A DNA stretch of 64,000 nucleotides from Pseudomonadota bacterium. Lineage in GTDB: Bacteria; Pseudomonadota; Alphaproteobacteria; Sphingomonadales; Sphingomonadaceae. Positions 56,756 through 64,000 of the stretch are shown one piece after another; position 1 is the first letter of the stretch, and each line of letters begins with the position of its first letter. The position numbers were made by a program, and so were the translations under genes. Location of the stretch: contig JAIUPN010000012.1 in assembly GCA_020160755.1 (NCBI GenBank), positions 1-64,000 on the forward strand. The letters run 5' to 3'. Under the pieces are notes generated by a model. That model was given only the letters and a program-made list of their open reading frames with translations, was not told the origin of the DNA and did no database searches.

Positions 56756-57727
56756 TCACCAGCTCCCGAAGCTTGCATCCGACGGGCTGGCGCGGTGGAA
56801 CGCGCGTTCCTTGCGGCGCCAGCCGTAGCGGCGGCGCTTGACCAGCAGCAGGCACGGCCATTCGGCGCTCCCGCCGCGTGCGGCGAGGCGAAAGCCCTGC
56901 GCGCGCCAGGCGGCGAGCACGGGGTCCATCTGGCGCGCGATCAGTCCGGCGAGGATCGCATGGCCGCCGGGCGCGGTCGCGGCGGCGATATCGGGGGCGA
57001 GGGTGATCAGCGGCCCCGCGAGGATGTTCGCGATGACCAGATCATACGGCGCGCGGTGGCGGATCGCCGGATGATCGGTCCCCGGCGCGACCGCGAGCGC
57101 CAGCCGCCCGCCGCCGCGGCCTAGCGGCACGCCGTTGATATCCGCATTGTCGCGCGTCACGAAAATGCTCGCCGGATCGATATCCGACGCGATCGTCCTG
57201 GCGCTCGGCCACAGCGCCATCGCGGCAAAGGCGAGCAGGCCGGTGCCGGTGCCGATATCGGCTATGTTGCGCGGGGCAGCGCCCACCCGTGCGAGCCGGT
57301 CGAGCATCGACAAGCAACCCGCCGTCGTGTCGTGTCCGCCGGTCCCGAACGCCTGGCTCGCGTCGATCAGGAAAGGCGTCGTGCCCGGCGGAACGCGGTC
57401 GGCATAGCTGCTCGTATGGACGAAAAAGCGCCCCGCCTGCACGGGTTCGAGCCCCTGTTGGCTCAGCGTCACCCAATCCTCTTCGGGCAGTTCGCTGACG
57501 GATGGTTTCTTGCCCTTCGCGCTCGGGATCAGCGCCTGCAACAGCTTCAGCAGCGCGGGCGCCGGCTTGTCGTCGACATAGGCGTCGAGCTGCCACGCAT
57601 CGGCATCCTCGTCGATCTCGCGCGTCACGACGACAGGCGCGTCGGGCAGCACGTCGAGTTCCGGGATTTCGCCTGACAGCGCCTCGGCTTCGTCACGCGT
57701 GCAGGGAAGGGAGACGATCCAGCTCAT
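56756..57727 (-). CDS. prmA: ribosomal protein L11 methyltransferase PrmA
   Basis: A 323-residue SAM-dependent methyltransferase that trimethylates ribosomal protein L11. The PrmA hallmark Phe-Gly-Thr-Gly-Gly-His-Asp-Thr-Thr near residue 126 is present, then SAM motif I (Ile-Gly-Thr-Gly-Thr-Gly-Leu-Leu-Ala) and Asn-Ile-Leu-Ala-Gly-Pro. The N-terminal domain has Glu-Asp-Trp-Val-Thr. The C-terminus ends in a basic tail (Lys-Arg-Arg-Arg-Tyr) plus an unusual Ser/Phe-rich end. Confidence 0.94.
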   Translation of the reverse strand: MSWIVSLPCTRDEAEALSGEIPELDVLPDAPVVVTREIDEDADAWQLDAYVDDKPAPALLKLLQALIPSAKGKKPSVSELPEEDWVTLSQQGLEPVQAGRFFVHTSSYADRVPPGTTPFLIDASQAFGTGGHDTTAGCLSMLDRLARVGAAPRNIADIGTGTGLLAFAAMALWPSARTIASDIDPASIFVTRDNADINGVPLGRGGGRLALAVAPGTDHPAIRHRAPYDLVIANILAGPLITLAPDIAAATAPGGHAILAGLIARQMDPVLAAWRAQGFRLAARGGSAEWPCLLLVKRRRYGWRRKERAFHRASPSDASFGSW

Positions 57728-57794
57728 GACCCCGCCTTAGGGAGCGGGGCAGGGCTTGCCAAGCGGGAGCGGTTGACGTGCGATCCGCACAATC

Positions 57795-57825
57795 CGTCAT
57801 CCCGGCCTTCGCCGGAACAACGATG
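57795..57825. repeat. single palindromic repeat unit
   Basis: A unit beginning CGTCATCCCGGCCTTCGCCGG, with a CCGGC-CTTC-GCCGG hairpin, lies between prmA and the chemoreceptor gene. It belongs with the CGTCAT-type repeats at 34076 and 47392. Confidence 0.55.
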
Positions 57826-57843
57826 TGAGTTGGTTGAACGGCG

Positions 57844-59196
57844 TTACGCCACCCGGCGGCTGAATTCGCTCGCGGCCTGCTCGAGCTGTTGCAACCGGCC
57901 GCCCATCTTGGCGAATTCCTGACTCAGCACGCTGATCTCGCTCGCGACCATTCCCGAATCGTTGCGGATGCTGGCGATCGTCGACGACATCGAGTCAGCC
58001 GCCAGCGCGGTTTCGTCGACCGCGGCGGTGATCGAGGTGACCGTTTGAGCCTGCGCGTCCATCGCGTCGCGGATGCGCTGTGCCGAGGTCTGCACTTCGA
58101 TGATCGTCTGCTGGATCGACTGGTTGGCGAACACCGAGCCGCGCGTCGCTTGCTGGATCGCGGTGATCTTGCCCGCGATATCGTCGGTCGCGCGTGCGGT
58201 TTCGTTGGCGAGGCTCTTCACCTCCTGCGCGACGACAGCAAAGCCGCGGCCGGATTCGCCCGCGCGCGCCGCTTCGATCGTGGCGTTGAGCGCGAGGAGG
58301 TTGGTCTGCCCCGCGATCTCGCGGATCAGGCCCAGAATGGATTCGATCGATTCGGCGTGATGCGACAGTGTTTCGGACATCGCGACGGCTTCGCCCGCCT
58401 GTTCGGAGGCGCGCGTTGCGACGCTCGCCGACGCTTCGACCTCGCTGCGCGCGTCCTCGATCGCGCGGATCAGGCCCGCGGCGGTCGAGGCGGCCTCGCG
58501 CATCGCCATCGCCGATTGTTCGGATGCCGCGGCGACTTCGCTCGTCTTCGCGATCATGCCCTTCGCCGCCTGATCGGCCGAGGCGGCCTGCTTCGCGAGC
58601 TGTTCGCGCACCCCGTCGGTGTCCTGCACCAGCGACGCGATCGAGCGGTCGAAATCGCCCGCGAGCGTCTGCCGCTCGCTCGAGATGACCGCGCGGTCGA
58701 GCTTTTGCGCATAGCGGTGCATGATATCGAATTCGAGCAGACCGAGCCGGTTGATCGCGTTCGTCAGCCGCGCCAGCCGCTCGGCCTCGCCGAGGCATGC
58801 CTCGACGACATATTCGACGGTGAGGCGCTGGCTTTCGGCGATGCACGACATCACCGACGCGAGCGGCAGCTTCACGCGCCGCGCCATATGCGTGTTCTGG
58901 CAGGCGATCGTCGCGACCTCCTGACCGGCGGCGTCGGCATATTTGACCGAGGTGTGGCGCGCGCTGCCGCGGATATAGGAAGCGAGAAGCTCGCCCTCGA
59001 CCTGACGGTCGATGCTCGGCAGCGCGTTGAACGCATCCCAATAGGCTTTCGCAACCGCCTCCTCGCGGCCGGCGATGATGAGGTGGATTTCCGCGGCGTC
59101 GGCGGCAAGGCGCCCGTCGAGGTCGTAAAAGGGAAAGCGATCGGCCATCGGCACCGGATCGATCTGCTGCTTATGAATCGGATTTTCCTTCACCAT
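57844..59196 (-). CDS. soluble methyl-accepting chemotaxis protein with a possible globin-like sensor
   Basis: A 450-residue chemoreceptor without any membrane segment. The C-terminal signalling domain is clear: [18 protein letters not shown] (about 289-306), which binds CheW/CheA, flanked by Ala/Glu-rich methylation helices. The first ~185 residues are a helical domain with [12 protein letters not shown], where globin-coupled sensors have their proximal histidine. A protoglobin-type sensor is possible but is inference. No che or flagellar genes lie nearby. Confidence 0.85.
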   Translation of the reverse strand: MVKENPIHKQQIDPVPMADRFPFYDLDGRLAADAAEIHLIIAGREEAVAKAYWDAFNALPSIDRQVEGELLASYIRGSARHTSVKYADAAGQEVATIACQNTHMARRVKLPLASVMSCIAESQRLTVEYVVEACLGEAERLARLTNAINRLGLLEFDIMHRYAQKLDRAVISSERQTLAGDFDRSIASLVQDTDGVREQLAKQAASADQAAKGMIAKTSEVAAASEQSAMAMREAASTAAGLIRAIEDARSEVEASASVATRASEQAGEAVAMSETLSHHAESIESILGLIREIAGQTNLLALNATIEAARAGESGRGFAVVAQEVKSLANETARATDDIAGKITAIQQATRGSVFANQSIQQTIIEVQTSAQRIRDAMDAQAQTVTSITAAVDETALAADSMSSTIASIRNDSGMVASEISVLSQEFAKMGGRLQQLEQAASEFSRRVA

Positions 59197-59327
59197 GACC
59201 CTGCTTCCCTGATCGATCCGCGAAAGACGCTAAGGATCTGCCGCCCCATGCGTCCGCCAAACTGGTGAACGGAATATGCGGTGGAAGTGGTAAAAGCGGT
59301 GTTAACCAGCGAGCGACGTTTTGCGGC

Positions 59328-59831
59328 TCAGCGGCGCTCGTCGATGGTCGGCGGCGCGGAAACCGGATAGCCCTCGAACGCCTTGATCGTGCGCAGCGCG
59401 AAAGCGCTGTGCATCGCCGCGACGCCGGGCAGGCGCGACAGGCAGTGGCGATGCAGCCGGTCGAAATCGGCGACATTGCGCGCCGCGACGCGCAGCCGAT
59501 AGTCCGAAGCGCCCGACAACAGCTGGCATTCGAGGATCTCGTCGAAGCTTTTCACTGCGCTCTCGAACGCAGTCAGCGCTTCTTCGCTCTGCGACGTCAG
59601 GCTGATGTCGACGAACACGTCGAGCCCCAGCCCGATGCTTTCGGGATCGAGCCGCGCAGTATAGCCGGCGATGATCCCCGCCGCCTCGAGCGCGCGGATG
59701 CGCCGGTGGCAGGCCGATGCCGACAGTCCGACCTTTTCGCCCAGTTCGGCGGCGGGGCGCGGACCGTGCCGCTGGAGCAGGTCGAGCAGTTTGACGTCGA
59801 TCCGGTCAATCATTGTGCGCACCTGGTCCAT
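59328..59831 (-). CDS. Lrp/AsnC-family regulator, probably AldR-like
   Basis: A 167-residue regulator: helix-turn-helix (Ala-Glu-Leu-Gly-Glu-Lys-Val-Gly-Leu-Ser-Ala-Ser-Ala-Cys-His-Arg-Arg) and a RAM effector domain (Gly-Ala-Ser-Asp-Tyr-Arg-Leu-Arg-Val). It is transcribed divergently from the alanine dehydrogenase gene, as in systems where an Lrp-type AldR controls ald with alanine as ligand. That function is inferred from position. ATG 59831 and ATG 59813 are both possible starts. A TGCATAT/ATATGCA inverted repeat lies between the two genes. Confidence 0.88.
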   Translation of the reverse strand: MDQVRTMIDRIDVKLLDLLQRHGPRPAAELGEKVGLSASACHRRIRALEAAGIIAGYTARLDPESIGLGLDVFVDISLTSQSEEALTAFESAVKSFDEILECQLLSGASDYRLRVAARNVADFDRLHRHCLSRLPGVAAMHSAFALRTIKAFEGYPVSAPPTIDERR

Positions 59832-59846
59832 TTCACGCAAAAATCG

Positions 59847-59880
59847 TGCATATTTGTCGCGAAACTGCGATGGATATGCA
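59847..59880. promoter_or_regulatory. candidate Lrp-type operator between regulator and ald
   Basis: TGCATAT (59847-59853) and ATATGCA (59874-59880) are perfect inverted arms separated by 20 bases, in the 147-base divergent region. Spacing of arms about two to three helical turns apart suits a multimeric Lrp-type regulator. Confidence 0.45.
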
Positions 59881-59978
59881 AGCACCTCGCGCGCCGGACC
59901 TGCTATATCCGCGGCAGGAAGCCGCGGCGACGTAACGGAAATGTCGAACCAGCGGCGCGACGCAATGGAGAGCGAAGC

Positions 59979-61094
59979 ATGATCATCGGCACCCCCAAGG
60001 AAATCAAGAACCACGAATATCGCGTCGGGCTGACCCCCGAAAGTGCGCGCGAACTCGTCGTCCACGGCCACCGCGTCCTCGTCCAGACCGGCGCGGGCGA
60101 GGGGATCGGCGCGCACGATCGCACTTATGTCGAGGCCGGCGCCGAGATCGTGCAGAGCGCCGAAGAGATTTTTGCGACCTGCGAGATGGTGGTGAAGGTC
60201 AAGGAACCGCAGCCGGCCGAGCGCGCGATGCTGCGTCCCGGCCAGATCCTCTACACCTATCTCCACCTCGCGCCCGATCCCGACCAGACGCGCGACCTGA
60301 TGGCATCGGGCGCGATTTGCATCGCCTATGAAACCGTCACCAGCCCGCACGGTGGCCTGCCCCTGCTCAAGCCGATGAGCCAGGTCGCGGGGCGCATGTC
60401 GATCCAGGCGGGCGCGACCGCGCTCGAAAAGGCGCATGGCGGCCGCGGCGTGCTGCTCGGCGGCGTGCCGGGTGTCGCGCCGGGCAAGGTGTGCGTGATC
60501 GGCGGCGGCGTCGTCGGTTTCAACGCGGCACAGATGGCGGCTGGCCTCGGTGCCGATGTCACCATCCTCGACCGCGATCCCGAAGTGCTCGAACGTGTCG
60601 GCACATTTTTCGAGGCGCGCGCCAAGACGCGCTTCTCGAACCGCGCGAACCTCGCCGAATGCGTCGCCGAGGCCGACCTTGTGATCGGCGCGGTGCTGAT
60701 CCCCGGCGCCGAGGCGCCGAAGCTCGTCACGCGCGCGATGCTCGGCACGATGCGCCCCGGCTCGGTGCTCGTCGATGTCGCGATCGACCAGGGCGGCTGC
60801 TTCGAGACGAGCCATGCGACGACGCACGCCGACCCGACCTATGTGGTTGACGGCATCGTCCATTATGCGGTTGCGAACATGCCGGGCGCGGTCGCGCGCA
60901 CCAGCACCTATGCGCTCAACAACGTCACCCTGCCGCACGCGCTGCGCATCGCCGATCTGGGGTGGAAAGACGCTTTGCGACGCGACGTGCATCTTGCGCA
61001 GGGTTTGAACGTTTGGAATGGTAAGGTGACGTTCGAAGCCGTAGCGGAAGCGGTCGGAACCGATTATGTGCCTGTCGAACAGGCGCTTGCCTGA
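59979..61094 (+). CDS. ald: alanine dehydrogenase
   Basis: A 371-residue NAD-dependent enzyme that interconverts alanine with pyruvate and ammonia. Features are the N-terminal [10 protein letters not shown], substrate-site Val-Lys-Val-Lys-Glu-Pro, the Tyr-Leu-His-Leu-Ala segment and the Rossmann Gly-Gly-Gly-Val-Val-Gly near residue 174, with Val-Asp-Val-Ala-Ile-Asp-Gln-Gly-Gly later. GGAGAG precedes ATG 59979. It is divergent from the Lrp-type regulator and 22 bases before a small membrane-protein gene. Confidence 0.96.
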   Translation: MIIGTPKEIKNHEYRVGLTPESARELVVHGHRVLVQTGAGEGIGAHDRTYVEAGAEIVQSAEEIFATCEMVVKVKEPQPAERAMLRPGQILYTYLHLAPDPDQTRDLMASGAICIAYETVTSPHGGLPLLKPMSQVAGRMSIQAGATALEKAHGGRGVLLGGVPGVAPGKVCVIGGGVVGFNAAQMAAGLGADVTILDRDPEVLERVGTFFEARAKTRFSNRANLAECVAEADLVIGAVLIPGAEAPKLVTRAMLGTMRPGSVLVDVAIDQGGCFETSHATTHADPTYVVDGIVHYAVANMPGAVARTSTYALNNVTLPHALRIADLGWKDALRRDVHLAQGLNVWNGKVTFEAVAEAVGTDYVPVEQALA

Positions 61095-61116
61095 CGAAAA
61101 GGACGAATGAGAGACA

Positions 61117-61350
61117 ATGACCGACCAACTGCAGCCTCCCCCGCCCGAAGAGGAAGAAGAAAATGAAGTGCTGCGCGCCGCGCGCGAGCGGCAGCAGCAG
61201 CGCGAAGCGGCCGAGGCCACCGAAGCCGCCGACAAGGAAGCGGCGAAGGGCAAGCGCGGCTGGAAGACCGCGGCTGCTGCTGGTCTCGGCATCGGCTCGG
61301 CCGCGGTGATCGCGGCTTTGCTTTACGCGAACCGCGGCAAGATCAAGTGA
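61117..61350 (+). CDS. small tail-anchored-like hypothetical protein
   Basis: A 77-residue protein with an acidic N-terminus (a run of Glu after Pro-Pro-Pro-Pro), a charged coiled-coil-like helix rich in Arg, Gln, Ala and Glu, and a C-terminal membrane segment (about residues 51-70) followed by Asn-Arg-Gly-Lys-Ile-Lys. It is probably co-transcribed with ald, 22 bases away. No family name is recognised. Confidence 0.7.
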   Translation: MTDQLQPPPPEEEEENEVLRAARERQQQREAAEATEAADKEAAKGKRGWKTAAAAGLGIGSAAVIAALLYANRGKIK

Positions 61351-61390
61351 TGCATTCGCGCGCACGCTGAAGCGGCACTGGCAAGAATCG

Positions 61391-61413
61391 ATCATCCCGG
61401 ACTTGTTTCGGGA
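61391..61413. repeat. partial palindromic repeat unit
   Basis: ATCATCCCGGACTTGTTTCGG resembles half of the CGTCAT-type repeats elsewhere in the window. It lies just before the terminator at 61419. Confidence 0.4.
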
Positions 61414-61418
61414 CACGG

Positions 61419-61446
61419 AAGGGCGGCTATATGTCGCCCTTTTTTT
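61419..61446 (+). terminator. Rho-independent terminator after the ald operon
   Basis: AAGGGCG and CGCCCTT form a 7-bp stem around a 9-base loop, and the right arm continues into a T-run to 61446. It follows the small gene by about 70 bases. Confidence 0.85.
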
Positions 61447-61605
61447 GAGAAACGCGGAGTATCAGCAGGGAAAGAACGGCGGTAGAAAGAGAAACTTCTA
61501 CCGATACGCGCCTTGAATTCTGTATCAGGAAATGTTGTAGATCAAAGCGATAGTCCGGACAGGCATTTCTTCTGGCGGACAACGGGCGTTTGGCGGGGGT
61601 TGTTC

Positions 61606-63429
61606 ATGTATCTGGCTCGTTCTGGCCGGCTGTCGGCGATGGTATCGCTGGCGGCGTTGAGTTTTATGCTGGCCGGTTGCGGTGGCGGTGGTGGCGTTAA
61701 CAGCACGCCTCCTGCGCCCACGCCCACGCCCACGCCCACGCCCACGCCCACACCCACACCCACACCCACACCCACACCTACGCCGACACCGGGCAATTCA
61801 TCTCTGGTCGCTCTGACGGTCAGTGAAACCTTTGTTGCCGACGGCGGGACCGGTGCGGCCTACTACCCCGGCGGTGCTCCAGGTGGAGATCCGCGGGGGC
61901 GGACGGCATTGACCATCAGCTATGATGCGACATCACAAAGTTATACGATCAATACATCCAATGGGTCGCGGACTTTCCGGCCGCAGGACCAGACCGCCAG
62001 CGATTCGAATGCCACTTATTATTCGTGGACGAACGGAAGCGATGACGACTCCCTGATGTTGACGAAGGCCGGTGACAGTGGTGCCTTCAACTATCGCTAT
62101 GTCGCCGCGGGGTTGAAACGGTATCGTGCCGGTTCGGGAACCGCCGAAGGCATGTTGACCCGCCTTGACGCTTTTACCTACGGTATCCGGACAGCGGATG
62201 CCGCCGTTCCGACTTCGGGAACCGGTTCGTTCGCCATTGGCATCACGGGGAATCAGGCGCTCGGCGATGCAGTGGGCCGTTTTGATGGCACCGGCCTGTT
62301 GACGATGGATTTCGCGAATCTCGCCTTCACGGGATCTGGCCTCCTGACGATTCGCTATCCCTCAAATCGCTATCCTGCGAGGTCGGACGGCCCCTATAGT
62401 CCCTATTTCGGCAGGTTCGCGACCAGCGGGATCCTGGGGACAGGACGTAATCAATTCACGGGAACAATAGACCTTGAATTGCTTGGGGCATTTCAGGCGG
62501 CACTTGACGGTCGTTTCTATGGTCCCGCGGCAGAAGAGGTTGGCGCCACATTTGCAGGCCCTGGCCCCGGCAACCGGACTGTGGTGGGAGCGATCATCGG
62601 CCGTAGGGGGAATGCGGCGCTCGAATATGAAACGCTGGGTTCGCTTCTGACACCGGTCATGGTGCCCGCGTCATATTCCAGCTTGAGCTATGTTGATAAT
62701 GGCGCAGGCACGAGCTTCAGTTCGGTTGCCCTAGGCAGAGGGGACGGCGCAATCGTAATTGACCCCGCACCGCCTTCCTATTCCGCTGGCCCGGATTTTG
62801 GACCGGCGAACAAGGTTCCCGAGCAGTCAGATGCCCGCTTCACGACCTACCGGATCGGATCGGGGGAAAATCAGACGGTCTACCGCGTCTACAATGTCGG
62901 AAGCGGTAATGACCAACTTGTCCTGAGCTATGCGACTTTCCTGCAGAGGCAGTTCGTGGGTCCTGCCGGCGCGCGGTTCAACGAAGCGTCCATCTTTGGC
63001 TTGCTGAGCAATTATAGCTATCTGCCGCGCTCGGGCCACGGCTTGTATCAAGGCGTCCTTCACGGCAGCGCGATCGGATCGGACAGTAATGCCGATCGCT
63101 TCGCGCTGACGGGGACCGCCGGCTTCGATTTCGATTTTGGCGCGGCGAGCTTCACCGGGACGCTGAATCCGACAGCGACCAATTTGCGAACGAATGTCGC
63201 CTCGTCGCTCGGCACCTTCACCTTCGCCAACGGCTCTGTGCCGGGGTATAATGGCATGTCGGTTGCCTTCTTTGGCGACATCGTCGGGGCGCCCGGCGCG
63301 ACGGGGCGGATCGACGGCCGATTCTACGGCCCGAACGCGCAGGAGATCGCCGCCATATTTTCGCTGACAACACCCGGCGCCGGTACGACTCTTACGGGGA
63401 TAGGTGCCGTGGTTGGAAAGGCGCAGTAG
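61606..63429 (+). CDS. TbpB-like surface lipoprotein with a Pro-Thr repeat stalk
   Basis: A 607-residue lipoprotein. The lipobox is Leu-Ala-Gly-Cys (about residue 25), followed by a Gly-rich patch and twelve Pro-Thr dipeptides, which suggest an extended stalk. The rest is a repeated beta-rich fold. A segment Asp-Gly-Arg-Phe-Tyr-Gly-Pro occurs twice (about residues 302 and 567), which resembles transferrin-binding-protein B barrels. Such proteins sit at the cell surface; a ligand cannot be named. Codon use looks less GC-extreme than in the neighbours. ATG 61606 begins the signal peptide; an upstream ATG at 61513 is less likely. Confidence 0.78.
   Translation: MYLARSGRLSAMVSLAALSFMLAGCGGGGGVNSTPPAPTPTPTPTPTPTPTPTPTPTPTPTPGNSSLVALTVSETFVADGGTGAAYYPGGAPGGDPRGRTALTISYDATSQSYTINTSNGSRTFRPQDQTASDSNATYYSWTNGSDDDSLMLTKAGDSGAFNYRYVAAGLKRYRAGSGTAEGMLTRLDAFTYGIRTADAAVPTSGTGSFAIGITGNQALGDAVGRFDGTGLLTMDFANLAFTGSGLLTIRYPSNRYPARSDGPYSPYFGRFATSGILGTGRNQFTGTIDLELLGAFQAALDGRFYGPAAEEVGATFAGPGPGNRTVVGAIIGRRGNAALEYETLGSLLTPVMVPASYSSLSYVDNGAGTSFSSVALGRGDGAIVIDPAPPSYSAGPDFGPANKVPEQSDARFTTYRIGSGENQTVYRVYNVGSGNDQLVLSYATFLQRQFVGPAGARFNEASIFGLLSNYSYLPRSGHGLYQGVLHGSAIGSDSNADRFALTGTAGFDFDFGAASFTGTLNPTATNLRTNVASSLGTFTFANGSVPGYNGMSVAFFGDIVGAPGATGRIDGRFYGPNAQEIAAIFSLTTPGAGTTLTGIGAVVGKAQ
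61717..61788 (+). repeat. hexanucleotide tandem repeat coding for (Pro-Thr)12
   Basis: Twelve consecutive hexamers: five CCCACG, five CCCACA, one CCTACG and one CCGACA. Changes in copy number would lengthen or shorten the Pro-Thr stalk of the TbpB-like lipoprotein by two residues without shifting the frame. Confidence 0.9.
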
Positions 63430-63640
63430 CGCCGGACCGGTGTAAATCGTCGCTGCTGGCGCCCGCCGGGTCCGAACGGCCGCGCGCCGTGCCGGGGAAA
63501 TGGGCGGGCTCATCGCCGTGCGACAAGGCGAGCGAGGTGCGCCAGATTCTTGCAAGCTGCGGGCCCTAAGCAATTGCATATCGTGGCGGGAAGGCTTAAC
63601 CGGCACCGCATCGACCGTTTAGAGTCAAGACAGGGCTGAT

Positions 63641-64000
63641 ATGGCTGGCAACGAACCGAGTGCGCGTCCGCGCTCCCCGCATATGCAGGTATATAAATGG
63701 GGGCCGCATATGGCGGTCTCGATCCTCCATCGCGTCAGCGGCGACGGTCTCGCGATCGTCGGCGCGGGGATGTTCCTCTGGTGGCTCGGCGCGCTCGCCG
63801 CGGGTCCCGATGCCTATGCGGCGTTCGTCGCCTGCGTGTGGCATGATCCCAGCCCGGAGATCAGCACGCTGCACCAGGTCACCAATATCCTCGGCAAGGT
63901 CGTGCTGATCGGGCTGACCTGGGCCTTTTTCCAGCATCTCTTCTCGGGGCTGCGCCACTTCGTGCTCGACACCGGTGCGGGCTATGAGCTCAAGACCAAC
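63641..64000 (+). CDS. sdhC: succinate dehydrogenase cytochrome b556 subunit (3' partial)
   Basis: The first 120 residues of the membrane anchor of complex II, running off the window end. The diagnostic start Arg-Pro-Arg-Ser-Pro-His-Met-Gln-Val-Tyr-Lys-Trp is followed by Ser-Ile-Leu-His-Arg-Val-Ser-Gly, the quinone-site motif, and Gly-Leu-Arg-His-Phe-Val-Leu-Asp-Thr-Gly near the end, which carries a conserved histidine. Two hydrophobic segments are complete. The 211 bases before it hold no supported gene. The rest of sdhCDAB should follow beyond the window. Confidence 0.93.
   Translation, partial: MAGNEPSARPRSPHMQVYKWGPHMAVSILHRVSGDGLAIVGAGMFLWWLGALAAGPDAYAAFVACVWHDPSPEISTLHQVTNILGKVVLIGLTWAFFQHLFSGLRHFVLDTGAGYELKTN

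Noticed and set aside
59832..61292. A minus-strand frame continuing upstream from the Lrp-type regulator across ald
   Set aside because: The regulator starts at 59831 or 59813. The upstream part is antisense to ald and has no domain of its own.
62827..63606. A 259-codon minus-strand frame under the TbpB-like gene
   Set aside because: It is antisense to the lipoprotein coding region and shows no domain, signal or ribosome-binding site.

Overview
This window is GC-rich alphaproteobacterial chromosome. The gene content points to a Sphingomonadales bacterium, most likely near Sphingopyxis: a rimP-nusA-ylxR-infB cluster, TonB receptors, a PepSY protein, SleB hydrolase, a CDF/RcnR pair, and sphingomonad-type palindromic repeats. 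That placement is inference from gene content and codon style. I see no rRNA, tRNA, CRISPR array, transposase or integrase. Genes are dense, with many 1-4 base overlaps (ATGA, TGATG), and no gene-free stretch exceeds 300 bases.

Layout. 1-6.2 kb: lipoprotein, PhnA-like protein, secreted methyltransferase, D-aminoacylase-type amidohydrolase, DUF885 lipoprotein and nhaA. 6.3-12.5 kb: an NfrB-like glycosyltransferase paired with a beta-barrel-like protein, a TauE/TIGR02186 pair and a HerA-type ATPase. 12.6-18.2 kb: VOC protein, SleB hydrolase, cold-shock protein, a dmeRF-type Ni/Co efflux pair and chrA. 18.3-24.8 kb: the translation/transcription cluster rimP-nusA-ylxR-infB-DUF1697-rbfA. 24.9-30.2 kb: an accessory block between rbfA and truB, with a WS/DGAT acyltransferase, a probable nitric-oxide-responsive group (NsrR-like regulator, truncated globin, small membrane protein, DUF1971 protein), tdk and a GNAT gene. 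30.3-34 kb: truB-rpsO-pnp. 34.2-37.4 kb: deaminase, hydrolase, an ArsR-SRPBCC pair and a membrane protein. 37.5-40.7 kb: a TonB receptor-PepSY pair with a Fur-like box. 40.8-47.4 kb: peptidylprolyl isomerase, bamD, recN, GNAT, monooxygenase and ligA. 47.5-55 kb: two sterol-desaturase-family enzymes flanking a DUF2946-TonB receptor pair, a Crp/Fnr regulator and modABC. 55-61.4 kb: phhA, a secreted unknown, prmA, a soluble chemoreceptor, and a divergent Lrp regulator/ald pair. 61.6-64 kb: a TbpB-like lipoprotein with a Pro-Thr repeat stalk, then the 5' part of sdhC.

How the genes work together. Several regulator-target pairs can be read with candidate operators: an 11-1-11 palindrome between nsrR and the globin operon; two copies of TCAACC-N4-GGTTGA at the ArsR gene; a Fur-like box before the first TonB receptor; and an inverted repeat between the Lrp regulator and ald. 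Palindromic repeats lie between genes and, in one case, inside truB, where the element is translated.
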